Positions 25,888 to 33,947 of a stretch of DNA of 64,000 bases are shown here, one piece after another. How positions within the stretch are numbered: position 1 is the stretch's first letter; every line of letters begins with the position of its first letter. A program made the position numbers and the translations under genes. Under the pieces are notes generated by a model. The model saw only the letters and a program-made list of their open reading frames with translations. It had not been told where the DNA came from and made no database searches. The DNA is from DASVFB01 sp963766345 (lineage in GTDB: Bacteria > Actinomycetota > Thermoleophilia > Gaiellales > Gaiellaceae), in NCBI GenBank assembly GCA_963766345.1, contig CAVXZL010000012.1, positions 868,001-932,000 on the forward strand, read 5' to 3'.

Positions 25888-26483
25888 CCTCCGCGGCCGC
25901 CGCCGAGCACCACCACGGCCCGCCGGTCGCGCACCAGAGCTCGCGCGTCACCGCCACGACGCTCGGGATGCTGCTCTTCATCGCCTCCGAGGTGATGCTC
26001 TTCGGCTCGTTCTTCACGGCGTACTTCTTCGTCCGCGTCGTCAACGGCTACCCGTGGCCGCCCGAGGGCTTCGAGCTTCCACGCTACGTCGCGGGCGTCA
26101 ACACGGCGATCCTCGTCACGTCGAGCTTCACGATCCACTGGTCGTTGCACTCGATCCGCCGCGGCCATCGCGCCGGCTTGCAGGCCGGCCTCGTGCTGAC
26201 GTTCCTGATGGGCCTGACCTTCCTGCTCACGCAGATGATCGAGTACGCGCGCGTCGGCTTTGCGCCCCACGATAACGCGTTCACGACGGTGTTCTTCTCG
26301 CTGACCGGACTCCACGGAGCCCACGTCTTCGTCGGTCTGACGATCCTCATGTTCATGACGATTCGCGCGTTCCGCGGCCACTTCTCGGCCGCGCACCACC
26401 ACGGCGTCGAGCTGGGCGGCATCTACTGGCACTTCGTCGACGTCATGTGGATCGTCGTCTACGCCACGGTTTACATCCTCTAG
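25884..26483 (+). CDS. coxC: Cytochrome c oxidase subunit III, apparent AUA start
   Basis: The 199-residue subunit has five transmembrane helices and family blocks 'LGMLLFIASEVMLFGSFF' and 'YWHFVDVMWIVVY'. No ATG, GTG or TTG lies in frame near the expected N-terminus. The codon ATA at 25884 sits 7 bases after AGGAGG and gives (M)ASAAAAEHHHGPP. Its last two bases are the first two of the coxA stop TAG, so a G at the third position would destroy that stop. In-frame GTGs upstream (25719, 25740) would add about 50 residues inside coxA; the first downstream ATG would remove part of helix I. Confidence 0.88.
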   Translation: MASAAAAEHHHGPPVAHQSSRVTATTLGMLLFIASEVMLFGSFFTAYFFVRVVNGYPWPPEGFELPRYVAGVNTAILVTSSFTIHWSLHSIRRGHRAGLQAGLVLTFLMGLTFLLTQMIEYARVGFAPHDNAFTTVFFSLTGLHGAHVFVGLTILMFMTIRAFRGHFSAAHHHGVELGGIYWHFVDVMWIVVYATVYIL

Positions 26484-26504
26484 GAGCGGCGAAAACAGAA
26501 GAAC

Positions 26505-27155
26505 GTGAGGAATCCTCTCCGCAGCGAAGCCGACGCGTTCAGGTTCCTGCTCCTGACGATCGGCTACTTCGCCCTGATCGTCATCGCCGCGGTCATCAAC
26601 ACGTGGCTCGGCCTCGCCGTCTTTGTCGTCCTCACCCTCATCGTGCTCTACGTCGCGTTCATCCGCGGACGCGACGAGCCGCCGCCGCGCGTGGCGCCGA
26701 CGCTGTCGCATCCGGACGACGAGTGCCGCATCCTCGTCATCGCGAACGAGACCGTCGCCGGCGACACGCTCCACGAGATGATCAAGCGCAAGAGCGAGGG
26801 CTGTCGCGAGCACGTTCTCGTCGTCGCGCCGTCGCAGCCGTCACCGCTCCAGCATCTCGCGTCGGACGAGAACCCGGCGCGCAACGAGGCGCAGGCACGG
26901 CTGGATGCGAGCCTCGCGAAGCTCCGCGAGGCGGGGATCTCGGCGCGCGGGGAGGTCGGCGATTCCGATCCGGTGCAGTCGATCGAGGACGCGCTGCGAA
27001 CGTTCGGCCCCGACGAGGTGATCATCTCGACACATCCCGAGGGTCGCTCGCACTGGCTCGAGCGTGGCGTGGTCGAGACCGCGCGGGAGCGCTTCGCCGT
27101 CCCGATCACGCACGTCGTCGTCGACACGGAGACGCACCGGACCGAGGTTCGCTAG
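26505..27155 (+). CDS. Two-helix membrane protein with UspA-like cytoplasmic domain
   Basis: The 216-residue protein has two N-terminal transmembrane helices ('LLTIGYFALIVIAAVINTWL', 'LGLAVFVVLTLIVLYVAFI'). A soluble domain from about residue 70 follows ('RILVIANETVAGDTLHEMI', 'DEVIISTHPEGRSHWLERG') with the alpha/beta pattern of universal stress proteins. It follows coxC by 21 bases and may take the place of a small subunit IV in the operon. Whether it binds nucleotide is not clear. Confidence 0.7.
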   Translation: MRNPLRSEADAFRFLLLTIGYFALIVIAAVINTWLGLAVFVVLTLIVLYVAFIRGRDEPPPRVAPTLSHPDDECRILVIANETVAGDTLHEMIKRKSEGCREHVLVVAPSQPSPLQHLASDENPARNEAQARLDASLAKLREAGISARGEVGDSDPVQSIEDALRTFGPDEVIISTHPEGRSHWLERGVVETARERFAVPITHVVVDTETHRTEVR

Positions 27156-28249
27156 CCGCCGACGAGGTACCCGAGCTCGTGCGAGAGCGTCGCGAGCTTC
27201 TCCGGCTCCAGCGAGTACACGACGTAGTAGCCCTCGCGCTTCGCGCTCAGCAGACCGACCGAGGCGAGGACGCGAAGCTGCTTCGACGCTCCCGCGTCGG
27301 TGAGGCCGGCGAGCGGCGCGAGCTCCTGGGTGCTCCGCGGTTGCTTCGCGAGCAGCTCGAGGATTCGCAGGCGGGTCGGATCGCCGAGCGCCTTGAGCAG
27401 CCGCACGAGCTCGGGCGGAGTCGAGCGTTGCAGTCCCTTGACGAGGTGCGGCGCGCGGTAGACGACCGCGAGTGGCCACGGCGGATCGCAGTTGACGCGC
27501 ACGTGCGGCCAGACGTAGACGCTCGGCACGAGCAGGAGCGGGTTCTTCGCCGTGATCGAGACGCGATGGTTGTGCGGGACGTCGAGGCCGAAGCTCCGTG
27601 CGCCCGCGTCCACGCGGAGCTGCGGCGCGAGGGTGACGAGGAACGCGCCCATGCCGTCGTTCGCGATCTGGTGGCCGGCGACCGCGACGCTCTCGGCGAT
27701 CTGCGGCTCGATTCGCGCCCACTCGGCGGCGAACGCATGCTCCCAGTACGCCTCGAGCAGCGACGTGAAGCGATCGACGAGCCTGTGCGGGTCGTCGAAG
27801 ATGAGCGCCGCGGCGCGCCGTGCAGCGGGGCCGAACGGCGCTGCATGCCTGAGCGCCGTCGCACGCACTTCGGGCGACGACAGGACGCGACGTCTTGCCG
27901 GTCGTGCACTGCCGCCGTGGTCGTAGATGGGCCGCAGGAGGTCGAAGGCGACGACGTCGATGCGGAGGCGCCGGAGGCGCTCGAGCTCCTCGTCGAAGTC
28001 GTCGAACCCGGAGGTCGCGGTCGGCAGGATGCAGTCGGGGAGCGTCCGGCGGTAGAGGAACGCCAGCGCGGCGATCTCGCGGCGCAGCGACGCGGGCAGC
28101 GCGCGCATCGCGCGAACCCACCGATGCTGAAGCGCATGGTGCTTCGGCTCGGCGAGCACGTGCAGGCTGAGCACGGCCTCGAGGAGCGGCGAGTAGCCGA
28201 ACGCGACGACGCCGTCATCGTCGTCGCCGAGCTCGAAGCGAATCGCCAT
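27152..28249 (-). CDS. ArsR-type regulator with DUF5937-like N-terminal domain
   Basis: The 365-residue protein has a long N-terminal helical domain of the DUF5937 type, starting 'MAIRFELGDDDDGVVAF'. A C-terminal ArsR winged helix follows ('LLKALGDPTRLRILELLAKQ', 'ASKQLRVLASVGLLSAKREG'). The metal-binding cysteine box of classical ArsR is absent, so the N-terminal domain probably senses another ligand. I chose the ATG at 28249 with GAAGGTG upstream. It overlaps the convergent neighbour by 4 bases at their stops. Confidence 0.8.
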   Translation of the reverse strand: MAIRFELGDDDDGVVAFGYSPLLEAVLSLHVLAEPKHHALQHRWVRAMRALPASLRREIAALAFLYRRTLPDCILPTATSGFDDFDEELERLRRLRIDVVAFDLLRPIYDHGGSARPARRRVLSSPEVRATALRHAAPFGPAARRAAALIFDDPHRLVDRFTSLLEAYWEHAFAAEWARIEPQIAESVAVAGHQIANDGMGAFLVTLAPQLRVDAGARSFGLDVPHNHRVSITAKNPLLLVPSVYVWPHVRVNCDPPWPLAVVYRAPHLVKGLQRSTPPELVRLLKALGDPTRLRILELLAKQPRSTQELAPLAGLTDAGASKQLRVLASVGLLSAKREGYYVVYSLEPEKLATLSHELGYLVGG

Positions 28250-28345
28250 TCGCAACACCTTCGGGGCTCACGACCCGGTCGTCAAGCCGATCGTCCTTCG
28301 GGCTAATCAGTTGACCGGGCGCGGCGGCGCGGCGACCCTGGGGCC

Positions 28346-28978
28346 GTGCGCCGGATCCTCGTTCTTCTCCTTCTACCTGTCGCCCTGGGCACGGCACAGG
28401 GTGCGACGGGCGACGTGCCGATGCTCGTCGGCACGGTCGGCCCGGGCTTCACGATCGATCTCGCCGATGCAAGCGGGAAACACGTGGACGTCCTGCCGGC
28501 CGGTCAGTACGAGCTCCTCGTCCACGACCTCTCGCCCGAGCACAACTTCGTGCTGGGCAGCAAGACGACCGGCGCTCGCCTCGCCTCGACCGAGGTCGAG
28601 TTCGTCGGCGACCAGACGTTCGCGATCAGCCTCTCGCCGGGCCCGTACGCCTACGCGTGCTCGCCGCATTTCGAGATCATGAACGGCCGTCTGCAGGTCG
28701 TCGCCGCCGCCGCGCCGGAGACCGCGGTCTCGGCACGCGTGACCGCCCGCACCGTGACGCTCAGCCCGAAGTCGGTGACGGCCGGCGCCGCCAAGCTCAC
28801 CGTCACGGACAGCTCGAAGACGCGCAACTTCCATCTCGTCGGCCCGGGCGTGAACCGCAAGACCGGCAAGAAGTTCGCCGGCAAGGTGACGTGGCGGCTC
28901 AGCCTCGCCGCGGGCACGTACAAGTTCGGGAACGATCCGCGCCTGACCGGCCGGCTCGTCGTCCGCGCTGCGGACTAG
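28346..28978 (+). CDS. Exported cupredoxin-like protein, two tandem domains
   Basis: The 210-residue product has a signal peptide ('MRRILVLLLLPVALGTAQG'). Its first beta-sandwich carries type I copper-like ligands: His in 'SPEHNFVLG' and Cys-His-Met in 'YACSPHFEIM'. A second domain ('RNFHLVGPGVNRKTGK') has a similar fold pattern but lacks the Cys. It probably carries electrons, or binds copper, outside the membrane. It stands between the cox operon and a dihaem cytochrome gene that converges on it with a 4-base overlap. Confidence 0.75.
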   Translation: MRRILVLLLLPVALGTAQGATGDVPMLVGTVGPGFTIDLADASGKHVDVLPAGQYELLVHDLSPEHNFVLGSKTTGARLASTEVEFVGDQTFAISLSPGPYAYACSPHFEIMNGRLQVVAAAAPETAVSARVTARTVTLSPKSVTAGAAKLTVTDSSKTRNFHLVGPGVNRKTGKKFAGKVTWRLSLAAGTYKFGNDPRLTGRLVVRAAD

Positions 28979-29742
28979 CCCTTCGCCGACTGCGCGAGGA
29001 ACGCGACGAGCGCGTCCACGGTGCTGCCCGGCAGCTTCGAGAAGTCCGGCATGACGCCCTTCGGATAGCCCTTCTCGACGTAGTCGTTGGGCGCGACGAT
29101 CGACTCGTGGATGAAGGCCTCGAGCGGCTTGTTCGCGGACGACGCGTACGACTTCAGCTTGTCGAGGTCGGGCCCGACCTTGCCGCTCGTTCCCGCCGCC
29201 GCGAGCGTGTGGCACGCGCCGCAGCCGTTGGCGTTGAACGCGTCCTTTCCGGCCGCCACGTCGGCGCCGCCGCCCCCGCCGCCGCCGCCTGAAGTCGTGG
29301 TGGCCGTCGTCGTGGTTCCGCCGGCCTGGCCGGCGCCGCTCGGGGAGGCCGTGATCGACACGCCCTTCCGCGGCCCGGCGACCGCAGCGACGTAGGCGGC
29401 GACGTCCTCGACGTCGGATCCGGTCACGAGGTTGCGCGGCATCGTCGGCCCCTTGTCCCCGTAGTTGCCGGCGAACTTGATCTGGTCCGAGACGACCTGG
29501 CGGATCGTCGAGTCCTTGAAGCCCTGGTTGTAGTCCGGCCGGAACGACTCGTCGAGGTTCGGCCCCACCTTGCCGCTCGTGTTCGCCTCGGCGAGCGTGT
29601 GGCAGAAGCCGCACTTCTCCACGAAGAGTTGCTTGCCGTGCGACGTGTCCGCGGCTCCGGACACGGCACGGCCCACGCCGGAGCCGCAGCCCGAGGCCGC
29701 CAGCGCGAGTACGACGAACGCAGCCGCAGCCGCCGTCCGCAT
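28975..29742 (-). CDS. Dihaem cytochrome c lipoprotein
   Basis: The 255-residue protein starts with a lipoprotein signal ('LALAASGCGSG'). It has two class I cytochrome c domains with haem motifs 'CGFCHT' and 'CGACHT', joined by a Thr/Gly-rich linker. The second domain reads 'FIHESIVAPNDYVEKGYPKG', almost the same as the haem domain of CoxB ('FIHESIVDPNAYVEKGFPPN'). This suggests duplication and a role as membrane-anchored electron donor to the oxidase. An alternative is electron transfer from the quinoprotein encoded at 38-41 kb. Confidence 0.88.
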   Translation of the reverse strand: MRTAAAAAFVVLALAASGCGSGVGRAVSGAADTSHGKQLFVEKCGFCHTLAEANTSGKVGPNLDESFRPDYNQGFKDSTIRQVVSDQIKFAGNYGDKGPTMPRNLVTGSDVEDVAAYVAAVAGPRKGVSITASPSGAGQAGGTTTTATTTSGGGGGGGGADVAAGKDAFNANGCGACHTLAAAGTSGKVGPDLDKLKSYASSANKPLEAFIHESIVAPNDYVEKGYPKGVMPDFSKLPGSTVDALVAFLAQSAKG

Positions 29743-30099
29743 CTAGGTCGTCGACGCTCCGATCGTCGCGATCGCCTCGTCGCGCGACGGATGGATCGTG
29801 AAGACGCGGTCGAGGCCGGTGATCTCGAAGATCTTCGTGATGTTCCGGTCGCTGCAGACGAGCGACAGCTGGCCGTCGTTCGAGCGGAGGCGCTTCACGC
29901 CGCCGACGAGCACGCCGAGGGTCGTGGAATCGATGAAGGTCGTGTTCGTGAAGTCGACGATGACGTCCTTGGCCCCCTGGCCGATGACTTCGAGCAGCTG
30001 CTGCTTGAACTCGGGCGCGGTGTAGAGGTCGACCTCGCCCGCCAACGAGATCACATAGGCGTCGTCGCTGATCTGCTCGGTCTTGATGTCGAAGTTCAT
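29743..30099 (-). CDS. STAS-domain anti-sigma factor antagonist
   Basis: The 118-residue STAS protein has the conserved block 'DFTNTTFIDSTTLGVLVGG', in which Ser/Thr after Asp is the usual phosphorylation site. Such proteins (SpoIIAA/RsbV type) bind an anti-sigma kinase and release a sigma factor when dephosphorylated. No kinase or sigma gene is adjacent, so the partners must be encoded elsewhere. It is 36 bases upstream of the convergent-free TPR gene's stop and shares its direction. Confidence 0.88.
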   Translation of the reverse strand: MNFDIKTEQISDDAYVISLAGEVDLYTAPEFKQQLLEVIGQGAKDVIVDFTNTTFIDSTTLGVLVGGVKRLRSNDGQLSLVCSDRNITKIFEITGLDRVFTIHPSRDEAIATIGASTT

Positions 30100-30140
30100 T
30101 CGTGGTCTCCCCCGGAGTCGTGTCCGGGGAGTCTAACGAG

Positions 30141-31028
30141 CTACCCCGTGGAGACGGTCGGCAGCTGTGCCTGCTGTTTCAGCTGCTTGATCCGCTGGCG
30201 GATGGCCGGCGCGGTCGGGTCTTCGGGCGCGAGCTTGAGGAAGCGCTTGTACGCCGCGATCGCCGTCTTCGTGTCCGTCGCCTGCTCGGCCGTCTGCGCG
30301 AGAGCGAACTGGATGCTCGGGTCGTTCGGGTTCACCTTCGCGACGTCCTGGTACGCGCCGACCGCTTGTGAGTAGGCAGCGGTCATCTTCGTATAGGCGT
30401 TGTTGAACTTCGTGCTCGAGCCGGTCGAGATCGCCGTCGAAAGCGGCGCGGAGAAGCTCTTGAAGACCTTGCCGAAGGGGGACGTCGGGGCCGGCGCGAA
30501 TGCGGACGGGTTCGCCGTCCCCTGCGCCTCGGCCTGGGCGTTGACAGCCGCGAGGCGCGCGTCTTCGGCCTTCCGCACGTAGAGGCTCGCGAGCTGCGTG
30601 AGCCCGTCGACGTCCTTCGGCGCCACCGCCTTGAGCTTCACGAGCGTCGCGATCGCGGCGTCGATCTTGCCGTCGGACGCCTGCGCGGAGGCCATGTCCT
30701 TGTACGCGGCGAAGTCCTTCGGGTTCTTGTCGATCCGCTTCTGATCCTTGTCGATCTGCGACGAGGTGCCGCTGCCGCTGCCGAAGAGATTGCCGAAGTT
30801 CCCGTTCAGGAGGTCGCCGAGCCCCGACGAGCCGGAGCCGACGCCGAGGAAGACGAAGCTCGTGGCGAACACGATCGCGAGGAGGATGAACACCCACTTC
30901 GCGTGCGACCGCAGCTTCGGGAAGAACATCGTGTCTTCCACAACATGCTGTCCTCCGCCTGCGGCACGTGGCCGGCGCTCGATCCGGCGCGCCTCGCGCA
31001 CCGAACGGCGACGATCAGCCCGTGCCAT
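30141..31028 (-). CDS. Membrane-anchored TPR protein
   Basis: The 295-residue protein has a basic N-terminus ('ARADRRRSVREARRIERR'), one transmembrane helix ('WVFILLAIVFATSFVFLGVG'), a Gly/Ser linker and TPR repeats to the end. The ATG at 31028 overlaps the end of the adenosine deaminase gene by 14 bases. A shorter start at 30929 ('MFFPKLRSHAKW') is possible, but the basic leader is plausible for an N-in protein. Function unknown; TPR domains suggest assembly of an envelope complex. Confidence 0.75.
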   Translation of the reverse strand: MARADRRRSVREARRIERRPRAAGGGQHVVEDTMFFPKLRSHAKWVFILLAIVFATSFVFLGVGSGSSGLGDLLNGNFGNLFGSGSGTSSQIDKDQKRIDKNPKDFAAYKDMASAQASDGKIDAAIATLVKLKAVAPKDVDGLTQLASLYVRKAEDARLAAVNAQAEAQGTANPSAFAPAPTSPFGKVFKSFSAPLSTAISTGSSTKFNNAYTKMTAAYSQAVGAYQDVAKVNPNDPSIQFALAQTAEQATDTKTAIAAYKRFLKLAPEDPTAPAIRQRIKQLKQQAQLPTVSTG

Positions 31029-32049
31029 GCGCGTCGTCGGTTGTCATCGGCACGAGAGTAGCCGTTGTCGCGGGCCAATCGGTGGCCTCTCCGATCCCTC
31101 GGAGACGTGATTTCGTCTCCTCGTCGCAGAGCGCGCCGTGGACGCCCGCTTCGTAGCACGCACGCGGCTCGGCGCCGAGGAAGCGCGCAGCGTCGTAGTC
31201 CCGCGTGAGGTCCGTGTCGAACATCGCCGGGTCATCCGTGGAGATCGAGCACAGGACGCCCGCGGCGATGAGCCGCGGGAGCGGATGCTCCTCGAGCGAC
31301 GCAACCGCACGCGTGCGCAGGTTCGAGATCGGGCAGACGTCGAGCACGAGCTGCCGCTCGGCGAGCTCGCGCACGAGCCGGGCGTCCTCGACGGCGCGGA
31401 TGCCGTGGCGGATGCGGTCGGCGCCGAGCGCATCGAGTGCGCCTCGCACCGACGCTGCGCCGGCGACCTCCCCGGCGTGCGGCACCGAAGCGAAGCCCTC
31501 GTCGCGCGCGAGCGCGAACACCGGCGCGTACGGCTCCGGCGGAAACTCGGCCTCGAGGCCGCCGAGCCCGATCCCGACGACGCCGCGATCGCGGTACCTC
31601 GCGGCGTGGCGCACGACCTCGGCCGCTTCGTCGAGCGGAAAGCCGCGCACGATGTCGGGTGTGAGCCGCACCTCGACGCCGAACCGCTCGCTCGCCTCCT
31701 CAGCGCCGTCGCAGTAGCCGCTGAAGATCTCGTCCCAGCCGACGCCGCGCCGCACGCGCTCGGCCGGCGAGAAGATGCCCTCGACGTAGACGGCGCCGTG
31801 CCCAGCCGCCTCGGCCGCGTAGTCGACGACGACCTGCCGAAAGTCCTCGCTCGTCCGCAGCGCGTTCGTCGTGAGGATCCAGACCTCGATGAAGTGCGCG
31901 AAGTCTCGGAACTCGTAGAGCGCGCGGAGCTCCTCGACGCTCGTGCACGGAAGCGCGTAGTCGTTCCGCCGCGCGATCTCGAGCAGCGTCTCGGGCCGCA
32001 CCGTCCCCTCGAGGTGGACGTGCAACTCGATCTTCGGGAACGCCGTCAC
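31015..32049 (-). CDS. Adenosine deaminase family enzyme
   Basis: The 344-residue protein has the zinc hydrolase motifs of the family: 'IELHVHLEGT', 'PHAGEVAG', 'DRIRHGIRA', 'CPISNLRT' and 'STDDPAMF'. It should deaminate adenosine, adenine or an aminodeoxyfutalosine-like nucleoside; sequence motifs alone do not decide between these. GTG start. The gene is divergent from a CopD-like gene with only 17 bases between their starts. Confidence 0.88.
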   Translation of the reverse strand: MTAFPKIELHVHLEGTVRPETLLEIARRNDYALPCTSVEELRALYEFRDFAHFIEVWILTTNALRTSEDFRQVVVDYAAEAAGHGAVYVEGIFSPAERVRRGVGWDEIFSGYCDGAEEASERFGVEVRLTPDIVRGFPLDEAAEVVRHAARYRDRGVVGIGLGGLEAEFPPEPYAPVFALARDEGFASVPHAGEVAGAASVRGALDALGADRIRHGIRAVEDARLVRELAERQLVLDVCPISNLRTRAVASLEEHPLPRLIAAGVLCSISTDDPAMFDTDLTRDYDAARFLGAEPRACYEAGVHGALCDEETKSRLRGIGEATDWPATTATLVPMTTDDAHGTG

Positions 32050-32066
32050 CCTGCGAATCTATCGCC
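32050..32066. promoter_or_regulatory. 17-bp divergent promoter region
   Basis: The starts of two divergent genes (GTG at 32049 minus, GTG at 32067 plus) are separated by 17 bases with no Shine-Dalgarno on either side. AT-rich -10-like sequences (TAGATT on the minus strand, overlapping plus-strand AATCTATC) sit at the spacing expected for leaderless messages. Confidence 0.35.
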
Positions 32067-32522
32067 GTGCAATCGGTGTTAGTGGCCGTGCATCTGCTCG
32101 CCGCCTCTGTCTGGGTCGGCGGCACCGTCGCGCTCGTCTTCGTGGGCGTTCCGGTCGTCGCGCGGCTCGAGGGGGAGGCACGCGGTCGTTCCATGCGCAT
32201 GCTCGGGCAGCGGTGGCGGCCGATCGGCTACGGGGCGCTGCTCGTGCTGGGAGTGACGGGCGTCCCGCTCGCCGCGAACGACTGGGGCGAGGGCCCGGGG
32301 TTCCGCTGGACGCTGCTCGCGAAGGTGCTCTGCGCGATCGCCCTCGTGGCGCTCTCCGCGCTCCACGACTTCGTCTTCGGGCCGCGGCTGGCGCGGGAGG
32401 TGCGGGAGGGGAGGGAGCAGCGCACGCGCCCTCTGCTCGTGGCGATCGGCCGCGCGGCGTTCGCCTTCACCATCGTCGTTCCCCTGTTGGGAGTGGCTCT
32501 CACAAGACTTACAAACGGGTGA
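32067..32522 (+). CDS. CopD-like four-helix membrane protein
   Basis: The 151-residue protein has four hydrophobic helices: 'VAVHLLAASVWVGGTVALVF', 'YGALLVLGVTGVPLA', 'LLAKVLCAIALVALSALHDF' and 'AFAFTIVVPLLGVAL'. His and Trp residues are near the membrane faces, as in the copper-resistance CopD family. A copper transport or haem-related role is plausible given the neighbouring cupredoxin gene, but is inferred from family and context only. Confidence 0.7.
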   Translation: MQSVLVAVHLLAASVWVGGTVALVFVGVPVVARLEGEARGRSMRMLGQRWRPIGYGALLVLGVTGVPLAANDWGEGPGFRWTLLAKVLCAIALVALSALHDFVFGPRLAREVREGREQRTRPLLVAIGRAAFAFTIVVPLLGVALTRLTNG

Positions 32523-32584
32523 GGAATCGCTGATACTTTGTCGCCGCAAGGGTCGATTTACTTCTCTCTGTGGAGGCCTTTTTA

Positions 32585-32944
32585 ATGACAGTTCGTCGTC
32601 TTGCGGTCGTGCTCGCTGCGCTCGCGACCGCTGCTGCATTCACCGCTTCGTCCGTCCTCGGGGCGCCGGCTCAGGCCCAGTCGACCACCGTCAAGGTGAC
32701 GGCGGTCGACCTCGGCTTCAAGCTCTCGACGAAGCGCGCGAAGGCCGGCAAGGTCACCTTCAAGGTGACGAACACCGGTCAGCTCAAGCACGACTTCTGG
32801 ATCGCCGGCAAGAAGACGCCGCTCCTCGCGCACGGCAAGAGCGCCATGATCACCGTGACGATCAAGAAGGGCAAGAACTCCTACAAGTGCACCGTCGCGG
32901 GCCATGCGGCCGGCGGCATGAAGGGCACCTTCACCGGTACGTGA
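32585..32944 (+). CDS. Exported cupredoxin
   Basis: The 119-residue product has a Sec signal peptide ending near 'GAPAQAQ' and one cupredoxin domain. Copper ligands are visible as His in 'QLKHDFWIAGK' and Cys-His-Met in 'YKCTVAGHAAGGM'. It resembles small blue copper proteins that shuttle electrons to oxidases. I chose the ATG at 32585 with GGAGG 8 bases upstream rather than an earlier GTG at 32570. Its 3' end overlaps the convergent VWA gene by 14 bases. Confidence 0.82.
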   Translation: MTVRRLAVVLAALATAAAFTASSVLGAPAQAQSTTVKVTAVDLGFKLSTKRAKAGKVTFKVTNTGQLKHDFWIAGKKTPLLAHGKSAMITVTIKKGKNSYKCTVAGHAAGGMKGTFTGT

Positions 32945-33947
32945 TCTCTCCGGCGCCGGGTCCGCGGACACGTCCGCGGGCCCGGTTCCTGAAGATGAGC
33001 GCCAGCGGCACGAGGGCCAGCACGGCGAGGTAAGGCGCGAGGGGGTGCGTCGACCGCGTGCGCCCTTCCGTCTTCGTCGGGCCGCTGTCCAGCATCGTCT
33101 TCAGCGACGCCGCCGCGCTCCCGAGGTCTCCCTCGCCGAAGACGCGGCCGCGGGTCGCGCTCGCGAGTGAGCCGAGTTGCTCCCGGCTCGCAGGATCCGG
33201 CCGGTAGTTCGGATCGACTCGTCCCGACGGCCTGTAGATCGACTCGTTGCGACGCCACAGCTGCACCGCCAGCAGGTTCGTCCGCGGGTTGCCGCCGAGC
33301 GCCCTCGCGACGGTGTTCGCGTCGTAGGGCGCCGTCTCGCCGTCCGTGAGCAAGACGATCGCGCGCCGCTTCGCCGAGCCCTCGAAGTAGCCGGAGCCCG
33401 GGATCCCGGCGAGCGCGCCGAAGGTGGTCGCTCGCACGTTCTGCTCGCGCGGCGGCGGCTGGTTGATCGCCACGGAGCTCCGCAGCGTCGCCCGAAACGC
33501 CGCCCCGTCGGCGACCGGCAGCAGGTTCGGCAACACGCGGTCCGTGAGCGTCGCGACTCCGGAAGGCACTGACGGCACGGCCGCGCGCAGGCGGTCTGCC
33601 GCCTCGGTGGCGCGCTCGAGCCGCGTCTTGCCTTTCTGGCCGGGTGACGCCGCCATCGACTGCGAGATGTCGAGGACGAACAGGGCCTCCGCATCGGTGC
33701 GCACGCGTTGCGAGTGCGTGTTCGACAGCGCCGGCTGCGCAGCGGCGACGGCCAGCAGCGCGACGACGGCGACGAGAGCAGCGAGCGCGGCGAGGTCGAC
33801 GCCGGTCCTCGGCGGGCTCAGGGTGAGCAGCCGCCGCACGGTGGCGACCCGCCGCTCGGCGACGACGAACGCCGCGACCGGCAGCAGCATCGCCAGTGCG
33901 ACGAGAGCCGCCAGTGGAGTCAGGAAGACGATCGACGCGGCCGGCAT
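32931..33947 (-). CDS. Membrane VWA-domain protein, MxaL position
   Basis: The 338-residue protein has N-terminal hydrophobic helices, a von Willebrand A domain with MIDAS motif 'DISQSMA' and 'VLLTDGETAPYD', and a C-terminal transmembrane helix with an Arg-rich tail. It is the last of six tightly coupled genes whose order matches mxaR-S-A-C-K-L. In methylotrophs MxaL is needed for metal loading of methanol dehydrogenase. BatA-type proteins of the aerotolerance operon are the related alternative. Its ATG overlaps the preceding stop by 1 base. Confidence 0.8.
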   Translation of the reverse strand: MPAASIVFLTPLAALVALAMLLPVAAFVVAERRVATVRRLLTLSPPRTGVDLAALAALVAVVALLAVAAAQPALSNTHSQRVRTDAEALFVLDISQSMAASPGQKGKTRLERATEAADRLRAAVPSVPSGVATLTDRVLPNLLPVADGAAFRATLRSSVAINQPPPREQNVRATTFGALAGIPGSGYFEGSAKRRAIVLLTDGETAPYDANTVARALGGNPRTNLLAVQLWRRNESIYRPSGRVDPNYRPDPASREQLGSLASATRGRVFGEGDLGSAAASLKTMLDSGPTKTEGRTRSTHPLAPYLAVLALVPLALIFRNRARGRVRGPGAGEITYR

